DNA from: Gemmatimonadota bacterium
GTDB taxonomy: Bacteria; Gemmatimonadota; Gemmatimonadetes; Longimicrobiales; Gaopeijiaceae
Assembly (NCBI GenBank): GCA_030428885.1
Contig: JAUIEJ010000004.1
Span: 310,001-374,000, forward strand
DNA: 64,000 nt
Direction of reading: 5' to 3'
The notes beneath the pieces are model-generated. The model saw only the letters and a program-made list of their open reading frames with translations. It made no database searches and had not been told where the DNA came from. Positions 9,628 through 17,413 of this stretch are shown here, piece after piece. The position numbers and the translations under genes were made by a program. Each line of letters begins with the position of its first letter. Positions within the stretch are counted from its first letter, which is position 1.

Positions 9628-12297
9628 TCACTCGGCCCGCATGGCCTCCACCGGATCGATGCGGGCGGCGCGGCGGGCGGGCACCAGCGCCGCCGCCCCC
9701 GCCACGCCCAGAAGCACGAGGGCGCCGCCCAGGAGCGACCAGGGGTCCACCGGTTCGACCTCGAAGACCAGGCTCTCGGCGAACCGACCGGCGAGGAGGG
9801 CGAGGAGGAGTCCCGCGGACACGCCGACGGCCCCTCGGACCAGGGCGCCCCGGACCACCCGTCCGGCCACCTCCCGACGGGGTGCGCCCAGGGCCATGCG
9901 GACCCCGATCTCCCGGGTCCGGCTCTGGACGGCGAACGAGACCACCCCGTAGAGACCGACCGCCGCCAGGACCAGGGCGAAGATCCCGAAGAGGGCCACC
10001 AGCGTCGCCGACACCCGATATCGTGCGGTCTCGCCCTCGAACACCGCCGCCAGGGTCGTGACGTCGCCGATGGCCAGATCGGGGCGCACGTCCCGCACCA
10101 CGCCACGGGCCGCGCCGGCGAGTCCCGTGGCGTCGCCGGAGGTGCGGAGCACGAAGCCCACGGGGGTCATCCACAACTGCTCCTGGGCGACGTACGCCTG
10201 GGCCACGGGAGACTCCCCGAGTTCGTAGTACTGGGCGTTCTCGGCGACCCCGACGATGCGGAAGCGGCGCTCCGGGTCCACGGCCACGACCCGTCCGACG
10301 GCTGCCTCCGCCCCTCCGCCGGGCCAGAGCGTTTCGGCCAGATGCCGGTTGATGACCGCGGCGAGTTCCTGGCCCTCCCGATCCGTCGGCCCGATGGGGC
10401 GGCCCGCCACCAACGGGATCCCCATCACGTCGAAATAGCCCGACGAGACGGCGTTGAGGCCGAGGAACAGCGGCTCGGAGGGCCCGTCGGGGAACGCCGC
10501 GGGGTCGGGGGGCAGGGACGTCGACCAGTCTCCTCCGAACGGGATCTGCCGGGTCGTCGTCACGGCCTCCACCCCCGGCAGGTCCGCCATGCGGTCCAGG
10601 ACCTCGTGGACGAAGGCCCGGGCGTCGGCCGGCTCGAGACCGGCCTCCCGGGGATCGACGCGGACGACGAGACGGTCGTCGGTGGCGAACCCGAGGTCCT
10701 GGCCGGCGGCCGACGTGAACGAGCGGGCGAACAGGAACGCCCCCGAGACGAGGACCACCGACAGGGCGACCTGGACCATCACCAGCGCTTCCTTGACGCG
10801 GCTGCGCGTGCCCGCCGATCGGCCGTCGCCCAGGGCCGCGGCGAGGTCGCGTCGAGTCGCCCCCAGGGCCGGGAGGAGTCCCACGGCCACCGCCGTCCCC
10901 AGGGAGAGGATGAGGGCTCCGGCGAACACGCGTCCGTCCGGCCGGAATCCCCCTGCGAACCGGTACGGCAGGAGCCCGGCGGCCAGATCGGCCCCCACCG
11001 TGGCCAGGACCAGTCCCACGGCTCCGCCCAGGACGGCCAGCACGGCGCTCTCCGCCAGCATCTGCCGCACGAGGCGCCCTCGCCCGGCCCCCACCGCCGC
11101 CCGGATCCCGAGCTCCCGGGCCCGGGTCGAGGCCCGGGACAGCAGGAGCACCGTCACGTTGGAGATCGCCACGAGGAGCACGACCCCCACGGCCAGGGCC
11201 AGCAGGCGGGAGAGGGAGGCGAGCTGCCGCGCCGTGGAGGGCGAGTAGAGCACCTGGCGGAAGAGCACCAGGTGTTCATCGGCGGGCTTGCCCTCGTAGT
11301 CCAGTGCGACCTGCAGCGCTCCGAGCTCCGCCTCGGCGGCGTCGAAGGTCACCCCGGGCGCCAGGCGGCCCACCACCGTGAGCCAGTTGCTCACGTACTC
11401 GGGGTGCCGCTCCCACCAGGCCGGGTCTCCGGCCCGGGTGAGGGCACCGTACTGGGCCACCGGGACCCAGGCGTCCACCGCACCCGCGTCGAGGGGGCTC
11501 AGGCCGGCGAACCCTTCGGGGGCCACCCCGACGACGGTGAAGGAGAGGCCGTTCAGGCGCACGGTGGCGCCGAGGGCCGCAGGGTCACCGCCCATCACGC
11601 GGGTCCAGAACCCGTGGGACACGACCACGACGGGATCTTCGCCCGGGCGGGTGCCCTCGGGCGCGCGGAAGGCGCGCCCCCGGTCCAGGGGAACGCCCAG
11701 GACCTCGAAGAAGTTGGGCGAGACGAAGCGCGCCTCGGCCTGGTCGACGGTACCGTCCGCTCCGGCCCACGCCAGGGAGGTGGGCCCGCTCCAGGCGGCC
11801 ATGCCGTCCACGGTCCGGGCGTTGTCGCGGTAGTAGGTGTAGTCGGCCCGGGAGAGGGATCCCCCCACCACCCCGTTGGACCACCCCCGGTAGATCCGGA
11901 CGAGGCGGTCCGGCCGCTCCACGTGCTCGGGCGCTTGGAGGAAGATCCGCTCCACGAGGGACAACACGAGGGTCGGCGCACCGATGCCGATGCCCAGCAC
12001 CGCCACGGCCGTGATGGCGAAACCGGGTCGACGGAGCAGGCCCCGGGCAGCGAGGCGGACGTCGGTGGCGGCGTCGGCGATCCCACGCCCCGCTCCGGGC
12101 ACGCCGCCGCGAACCCTCCACGCGGCCAGGCCCCCCAGTTCCACCAGGAGCCGGAGCAGGGCCCCCGGGGCACCGCGGCGGCGGCGGTTCCGGAGCCACG
12201 ACTCCTCCAGGTCGCCCACCACCTCGTCGCGGCGCTCCCGCCCGGCCAGGACCGCGGCCACGCGGCGCCAGAACCGGGGCAGGCGCGGCCCGGTCAC
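9628..12297 (-). CDS. ADOP-family ABC transporter permease (FtsX/MacB type)
   Basis: An 889-residue duplicated permease of the type common in Acidobacteria and Gemmatimonadota. A short soluble N-terminal region resembling the permease-prefix domain (ERRDEVVGDLEESW) comes first, then a TM helix (GFAITAVAVLGIGIGAPT), a MacB-like periplasmic core, three TM helices near residues 380-520, a second periplasmic core, and three C-terminal TM helices with the EIGVRMALGA motif. No ATPase lies next to it, as is usual for these orphan permeases. The start is a GTG whose last two bases are the first bases of the padR TGA stop, so the two are translationally coupled. Confidence 0.9.
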   Translation of the reverse strand: MTGPRLPRFWRRVAAVLAGRERRDEVVGDLEESWLRNRRRRGAPGALLRLLVELGGLAAWRVRGGVPGAGRGIADAATDVRLAARGLLRRPGFAITAVAVLGIGIGAPTLVLSLVERIFLQAPEHVERPDRLVRIYRGWSNGVVGGSLSRADYTYYRDNARTVDGMAAWSGPTSLAWAGADGTVDQAEARFVSPNFFEVLGVPLDRGRAFRAPEGTRPGEDPVVVVSHGFWTRVMGGDPAALGATVRLNGLSFTVVGVAPEGFAGLSPLDAGAVDAWVPVAQYGALTRAGDPAWWERHPEYVSNWLTVVGRLAPGVTFDAAEAELGALQVALDYEGKPADEHLVLFRQVLYSPSTARQLASLSRLLALAVGVVLLVAISNVTVLLLSRASTRARELGIRAAVGAGRGRLVRQMLAESAVLAVLGGAVGLVLATVGADLAAGLLPYRFAGGFRPDGRVFAGALILSLGTAVAVGLLPALGATRRDLAAALGDGRSAGTRSRVKEALVMVQVALSVVLVSGAFLFARSFTSAAGQDLGFATDDRLVVRVDPREAGLEPADARAFVHEVLDRMADLPGVEAVTTTRQIPFGGDWSTSLPPDPAAFPDGPSEPLFLGLNAVSSGYFDVMGIPLVAGRPIGPTDREGQELAAVINRHLAETLWPGGGAEAAVGRVVAVDPERRFRIVGVAENAQYYELGESPVAQAYVAQEQLWMTPVGFVLRTSGDATGLAGAARGVVRDVRPDLAIGDVTTLAAVFEGETARYRVSATLVALFGIFALVLAAVGLYGVVSFAVQSRTREIGVRMALGAPRREVAGRVVRGALVRGAVGVSAGLLLALLAGRFAESLVFEVEPVDPWSLLGGALVLLGVAGAAALVPARRAARIDPVEAMRAE

Positions 12298-12617
12298 GAC
12301 GCTGCTCCGTCGCCGGTGGCCCAGAGGGTCTCCCGGATCCGGCGGCTCTCCTCCAGGACGTGGATGCCGGCCTCGGTGACGGCGTAGTGCCGTTTCGCCC
12401 GCCCGCCCCGCACCGGGGTGGGCTCGCCGAGCCACGAGTCCACGAAGCCCTTTCGCTGGGTGCGATCCAGGGCCGCGTAGATGGCCCCCAGGGTCACCTC
12501 CCGCCCCGCCCCCTCGGCCAGGGCCTCCTGGATGGCGGCGCCGTGGGCTACCTCGCCCAACCCCCGTACGCAGAGCAGCACCAGTTCCTCGAACTCGCCC
12601 AATCGTTCTCCCTTCAT
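12294..12617 (-). CDS. PadR family transcriptional regulator
   Basis: Product of 107 residues with the compact PadR winged-helix: EFEELVLLCVRGL, HGAAIQEAL, then the recognition region VTLGAIYAALDRTQRKGFV and the wing GRAKRHYAVTEAG. ATG 12617 is chosen because it follows a strong GAGGGAGGGG ribosome-binding site; the longer upstream reading crosses the promoter. In this type of locus PadR usually represses the downstream ADOP permease. The 18-bp dyad at 12697-12714 sits inside its own promoter, which points to autoregulation. Confidence 0.9.
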   Translation of the reverse strand: MKGERLGEFEELVLLCVRGLGEVAHGAAIQEALAEGAGREVTLGAIYAALDRTQRKGFVDSWLGEPTPVRGGRAKRHYAVTEAGIHVLEESRRIRETLWATGDGAAS

Positions 12618-12696
12618 CGTCCCCTCCCTCAGGTGTCTCCGGCCGTGCCGTGCTCCGCGCCATGCGGGGGCGAGCCCCGCTGGAGTCCTATTTTTA

Positions 12697-12714
12697 ATAC
12701 ATACGTGAATGTAT
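12697..12714. promoter_or_regulatory. Putative PadR operator between -35 and -10 of padR promoter
   Basis: ATACAT and ATGTAT form an inverted repeat spaced by six bases, in an AT-rich patch unlike the surrounding DNA. The sequence matches the ATGT/ACAT half-site style known for PadR proteins. On the minus strand it is preceded by TTGCTC (complement of 12715-12720) and followed by a TTAAAA/TAAAAA box 17-18 bp downstream of that, so a bound dimer would cover the promoter spacer. Binding by this particular PadR is an inference. Confidence 0.6.
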
Positions 12715-12815
12715 GAGCAAGGGATTCGGGAGGCGGCGTCTCTGGCGCGGTGATCCCTGGTCCGGCCATCCTGCGCGTGGGTCCACACCACCGCCTCAGG
12801 CACCCAGGAGACCTC

Positions 12816-15800
12816 ATGCCTTCACGCCACCCCTCCGCGTCCGTCGGTTTCGGACCCGCCCTCCGCCGGCTCGCCCTGGCCACCACCGTCGCCCTGGCCG
12901 CCTGCGGGGGCGACTCGTCCGGTCCCTCCGTCACCCTCTCCATCGCCGGATACTCGGGCGCCCTGACCTTCGTCGGGGCCACGGCCCAACTCTCCGTGAG
13001 TTCCAGCGGAGGGGGTTCGGTGGGGTCGGTGACGTGGTCCAGCGCCGACGCGGGTGTGGCGTCGGTGAGCGCCGCGGGCCTGGTCACGGCGGTGGCCGCG
13101 GGATCCACCACCATCTCGGCCCAGGCCGGAGGGGCCTCCACCTCGGTGTCGGTGACGGTGGATCCGGCGCCGGCCACCCTCATGAGTCAGGGGGGCGACG
13201 CCCAGAGCGGCCCGGTGGCCTCGGCCCTGGGCACCCTGGTGCTGGTGGAGGTCCTGGACCAGGGGGGCACCCCGATCCCCGGGGAAACGGTGACCTTCCA
13301 GGCGTCGGACGGCGGCTCGGCCAGCCCCGCTTCGGTGACCACCGACGGCATCGGCGTGGCCCGCACCACCTGGACCCTGGGCACCGTGTCCGGGCTCCAG
13401 ACGCTCCAGGCGTCCAGCGGCGGCCGGTCCGTGACCTTCACCGCCACGGCGTCCCCCGGCGCACCGGTGGAACTGCTGGCCGAGTCGGGCAACGGACAGA
13501 CCGGGCTCGCCGGCGTTCCCCTGGACGACCCCATCGGGACGCTGGTGGCCGACCAGTACGGCAACGGCGTGCCGGGGGTCACGGTGACGTTCACGCCGGC
13601 CACGGGAAGCGGCAGCACCTCGGTGACGTCGGTGGTGAGCGGCGCCGCCGGCGTGGCGGCGGTGGTGTGGACGCCGGGCCGTTACGCCGGGGAACACTCG
13701 GTGACCGCCGAAGCCACCAACCTCGGCGCCACGACCTTCATGGCCACGGTGCTTCCCAACGGAGTCATCACGGGCGTGGCCACCCCCACCAGCGGGTGGT
13801 ACTCCAGCCCCGCGGCCCTGGCCCTCCGGGCCGCGGTGGCCGGCACCAAGATGGCTTCGGATCCCCTGCGCCTGGCCAGCTCGGGCCGCCTCGCCGCCGG
13901 GGAGGCCTCGGCGCCGGCCTTCCCCCTCCCCGGCGCCGATCTCCTGGTGCGGATGCGGAAGCCCGACGGACCCGTCTTCACCGCGGCCGCCGCCTCGGTG
14001 GGCGCCGCCGAAGCCCAGGCCGCCGCGCTCCAGGCCCTGACCCGGCAACTTCCCGGGAGCGATCAGTTCGAGGTGCGGGGCGTGTCGCCCGCCATCCGTA
14101 CGGTGCGCATCGAGGCGTCGGACGGCGTGGACCCCGACGCCCTGGCCCGCACCCTGGCCGCCGACCCCCGGGTGGAGTCGGTGGAGCCCAACGGGGTGGC
14201 CATGGCCTTCGGAGGCCCCGGCAAGGACGGCCCGGGACCCGGGCCCGAGGGCGTGCCCATCGCCCCCACCTCCGAGCCCTTCTACGTCTACCAGGCCTGG
14301 CACTACGAGACCGTCGGCCTGGAGAACGCCTGGAAGTTCACCATGGGCGACCCCAACGTCGTGGTGGCGGTGGTGGACGACGGCGTGCGCTTCGATCACC
14401 CGGACCTGGCGGGCGCCCTCCTGGCCGACGGCTTCGACTTCGTGCAGGACGGGGGCATCCCGACGTGCTTCGGCGGTCAGGTGGGCAACTCCGGCGACGG
14501 CGACGGACCCGACCCCGATCCCACGACCCCGATCCTCTACCAGTTCAACCAGGCCGGGACCTGCGTGCTGTCGGTGGGCGGCACCGGCGGGCACGGGACC
14601 CACGTGTCCGGCACCATCGGCGCCCGGGACGGCACCGGCGGCGTGGTGGGGGTGGCCCCGGGGGTGAGCATCCTTCCCGTTCGGGTCCTGGGGCCCCACG
14701 GCGGCGGTTCCATGTACGACATCTCCCAGGGCATTCTCTACGCCGCGGGACTCCCGGCCGACGGGGGCAGCTACGGGTTCGTCCAGAACGCCTACGGAGC
14801 CCACGTCATCAACCTGAGCCTGGGCGGCTCCAGCCCCAACACCACGCTCCAGGCCGCCGTGGAAGCGGCCGAGGCCGCCGGCTCGCTTGTGGTGGCGTCG
14901 GCGGGGAACGCCGGCAACACGGTGGCCAACTACCCCGCCTCGTACGCCGCCACCATGTCGGTGTCGGCGGTGGGCCCGAGCTGGAACCGGTCGGGCTACT
15001 CGAGCTACGGGTCCACGGTGGAGATCGCGGCCCCGGGCGGCGGCGTGGGCGATTCGGGAGGTGACCCGAACCACGGCGTGTGGTCCACCACCTGGGACTT
15101 CGACACGAGCCAGCCCCACTGGGAGGGGTGGGACGGCACGTCCATGGCCGCACCCCACGTCTCGGGCGTGGCGGCGCTGCTGTTCTCCCAGAACCCCGGT
15201 CGGACCGCCGCCGAAGTGCGGTCGCTCCTCACCACCTACGCCCGGGACCTGGGCGCCACGGGGTGGGACATCCACTTCGGCCACGGGCTCCTGGACGCGG
15301 TGGGGTCCCTGACCCAGGGAACGGGCGTGCCCGGCGACACCTGGCTGGCCCTCTTCGACGCCGGCACCGGAGCCGTGGTGGACATCCAGCCCGCCGCGCC
15401 CGGCGGCAGCTACACCTTCGGCGGACTCCCCGACGGCGACTACTTCGTGTACGCCGGCATGGACGAGTTCTCCGACGGCTTCTTCGGCGTGGCGTCGCGG
15501 CCCTTCTCGGCCTTCGGCGGCGGGTCGAACCCCACCCCCATCACCGTGGACGGCGCCGGCGACCTGGTCCGGTCGTTCTTCTTCGGACGCCCCCTGGAGA
15601 GCGAGCCGAACCAGAACACGGGCACCGCCGACCGCATCATGAACGGCGGCTACGTGGAGGCCGTGCTGGGCGACGGCACCGACGTGGACTTCTTCCGCAT
15701 CGACATCGCCGAAGCCGGCACCTATCGCTTCGAGACGTACGGGCTGTTCGGCGCCTGCGGGTTCGCCCTGGTGCCCGACACGGTGCTCCACCTCCACGAC

Positions 15801-15971
15801 GCCGCCGGCGTGCCCGTGACCTCGGCCGACGACATCGACACGGCGGGGAAGCTCTACTGCTCCCGCCTCGACATGCAGTTGGAGCCCGGCACGTACTACC
15901 TGCGGGTCAGCGCCTACGGCAGCACGGGCTCCGGAGGCACCTACGGCCTCTGGTCCGGGCGGCTGAACTGA
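12816..15971 (+). CDS. Subtilisin-like S8 serine protease, Ig-domain lipoprotein
   Basis: Product of 1051 residues, started at the ATG following CAGGAGACCTC. The N-terminus is a lipoprotein signal (VALAACGGDSSG). Next come about three bacterial Ig-like repeats (residues ~25-330), an inhibitor-I9-like propeptide region, and the S8 catalytic domain with Asp521 (VVDDGVRFDHPDL), His593 (GGHGTHVSG) and Ser776 (GTSMAAPHVSG). A PPC-type beta domain (ESEPNQNTGTADR onward) closes the protein. It is probably a surface-anchored protease for extracellular protein. An acidic loop between the Asp and His segments (GDGDGPDPDP) may bind Ca2+. Transcribed divergently from padR. Confidence 0.93.
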   Translation: MPSRHPSASVGFGPALRRLALATTVALAACGGDSSGPSVTLSIAGYSGALTFVGATAQLSVSSSGGGSVGSVTWSSADAGVASVSAAGLVTAVAAGSTTISAQAGGASTSVSVTVDPAPATLMSQGGDAQSGPVASALGTLVLVEVLDQGGTPIPGETVTFQASDGGSASPASVTTDGIGVARTTWTLGTVSGLQTLQASSGGRSVTFTATASPGAPVELLAESGNGQTGLAGVPLDDPIGTLVADQYGNGVPGVTVTFTPATGSGSTSVTSVVSGAAGVAAVVWTPGRYAGEHSVTAEATNLGATTFMATVLPNGVITGVATPTSGWYSSPAALALRAAVAGTKMASDPLRLASSGRLAAGEASAPAFPLPGADLLVRMRKPDGPVFTAAAASVGAAEAQAAALQALTRQLPGSDQFEVRGVSPAIRTVRIEASDGVDPDALARTLAADPRVESVEPNGVAMAFGGPGKDGPGPGPEGVPIAPTSEPFYVYQAWHYETVGLENAWKFTMGDPNVVVAVVDDGVRFDHPDLAGALLADGFDFVQDGGIPTCFGGQVGNSGDGDGPDPDPTTPILYQFNQAGTCVLSVGGTGGHGTHVSGTIGARDGTGGVVGVAPGVSILPVRVLGPHGGGSMYDISQGILYAAGLPADGGSYGFVQNAYGAHVINLSLGGSSPNTTLQAAVEAAEAAGSLVVASAGNAGNTVANYPASYAATMSVSAVGPSWNRSGYSSYGSTVEIAAPGGGVGDSGGDPNHGVWSTTWDFDTSQPHWEGWDGTSMAAPHVSGVAALLFSQNPGRTAAEVRSLLTTYARDLGATGWDIHFGHGLLDAVGSLTQGTGVPGDTWLALFDAGTGAVVDIQPAAPGGSYTFGGLPDGDYFVYAGMDEFSDGFFGVASRPFSAFGGGSNPTPITVDGAGDLVRSFFFGRPLESEPNQNTGTADRIMNGGYVEAVLGDGTDVDFFRIDIAEAGTYRFETYGLFGACGFALVPDTVLHLHDAAGVPVTSADDIDTAGKLYCSRLDMQLEPGTYYLRVSAYGSTGSGGTYGLWSGRLN

Positions 15972-16021
15972 GGGGGTCGCGGTCGCTGGAGCGGGGGGTC
16001 GGGGTCGCGTTATCCTGGTAG

Positions 16022-17347
16022 GTGACCGACCGCACCCCCCGCTCCGTCTTCGTCTTCTGGGTCCCCCTGGCCGCCACCTGGCTCATGATGTCGGTGGAGG
16101 GCCCGATCCTGGCGGCCGTCATCGCCCGCCTCGCCGATCCGACCTACAACCTGGCGGCCTACGGGGTGGCCTTCGCCTTCGCGATCCTGGTGGAGGCCCC
16201 GGTCATCATGCTCATGAGCGCGTCCACGGCCCTGGCCGAAGACGCCCCGAGCCTCGGCCGCCTCCGGCGCTTCACCTGGGCCCTGAACGGCATCGCCACC
16301 GTCCTGCTCCTGGTCGTCCTGGTGCCCCCGGTGTACGACGGCGTCATGACCGGCCTCATGGGCCTTCCCGACGAGGTGGCCCGTATCACCTACGGCGCCC
16401 TCTGGATCTTCCTGCCGTGGCCCGCGGCCATCGGATACCGCCGGTTCCTCCAGGGCCTCCTGATCCGGGCCAACCGCACCCGACTCGTGGCTGCGGGCAC
16501 GGTGATCCGGCTGGTGGCCATGGTCTCCACGGCCCTGGGCCTGGCGTGGGCCGCCGATCTCCCGGGGGCGTGGGTGGGGGCGGCGGCCCTGTCGGTGGGG
16601 GTGGTGGTGGAGGCGGTGGCGGCCCGGTTCATGGCGGCCGGCACCCTGCGGGAGCTGGCGGCCACCCCTCCGGCTCCCGACGCCGACGTGCCGGGCTACG
16701 GAGCCATCACCCGCTTCTACGTGCCCCTGGCTCTCACCTCCCTCATCGGGCTCACGGTCCAGCCCATGCTCACCTTCTTCATGGGACGGGCTCCGGCCCC
16801 CCTGGAGTCCCTGGCCGTATTCCCCGTGGTCCACGCCCTGTCGTTCGTGTTCCGCTCCTTCGGGCTGAGCTACCAGGAGGCGGCCATCGCCCTTTTGGGC
16901 CGCAACAACGAACACTACCGCCTCATGGCGCGGTTCGGCCTGTTCCTGGGCTTCGCCACCTCGGGCGCCCTGGCCCTGGTGGCCTTCACGCCCCTGTCCA
17001 CGGTGTGGTTCGAGACGGTCTCGGGGCTGTCGCCCGAACTGGCCGCGTACGCGGTGTGGCCCACCCGGATCCTGGTGCCTCTTCCCGCCCTGTCGGTGCT
17101 CCTCTCCCTCCAGCGGGCGATCCTGGTCCAGGGCCGCCGCACCGGTCCCATCTCGGGCGCCACCTTCACCGAGGTGGCCGGCATCGCCGTCCTCTTCCCC
17201 CTCTTCGGGTTCGGATGGGGATGGGTGGGGGTGACGGCGGCGTTCGTGGCCTTCGTGGGCGCCCGGGTGGCCGGAAACCTCTACCTCCTGCGGCCCGTTC
17301 GGCAGGTCCTGGCCCGGGCCCCGGGCGCCGATCCTCGCACGGCCTGA
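16022..17347 (+). CDS. MOP-superfamily membrane transporter (MATE/ANK-like)
   Basis: Product of 441 residues with about twelve predicted TM helices in two related halves (FWVPLAATWLMMSVEGPIL near the start; FYVPLALTSLIGLTVQPML at the mid-point). This two-fold pattern is typical of the MATE/flippase superfamily, and the arrangement also resembles bacterial homologues of the ANKH phosphate/citrate exporter. The substrate is unknown. The GTG start lies only five bases after a TATCCT -10-like box (16011-16016), which would make a leaderless message. The gene sits between two secreted peptidase genes. Confidence 0.68.
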   Translation: MTDRTPRSVFVFWVPLAATWLMMSVEGPILAAVIARLADPTYNLAAYGVAFAFAILVEAPVIMLMSASTALAEDAPSLGRLRRFTWALNGIATVLLLVVLVPPVYDGVMTGLMGLPDEVARITYGALWIFLPWPAAIGYRRFLQGLLIRANRTRLVAAGTVIRLVAMVSTALGLAWAADLPGAWVGAAALSVGVVVEAVAARFMAAGTLRELAATPPAPDADVPGYGAITRFYVPLALTSLIGLTVQPMLTFFMGRAPAPLESLAVFPVVHALSFVFRSFGLSYQEAAIALLGRNNEHYRLMARFGLFLGFATSGALALVAFTPLSTVWFETVSGLSPELAAYAVWPTRILVPLPALSVLLSLQRAILVQGRRTGPISGATFTEVAGIAVLFPLFGFGWGWVGVTAAFVAFVGARVAGNLYLLRPVRQVLARAPGADPRTA

Positions 17348-17413
17348 GGCCCCGCCCTATCATGGGCGCCGGCGGGAGGGCCCGCCGTCGTTCATCCGGA
17401 GCCGGAGGCCAAC

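Noticed and set aside
12822-15797. 991-codon minus-strand frame opposite the S8 protease
   Set aside because: A shadow of the real gene: repetitive Gly/His/Arg, no start context, no domain.
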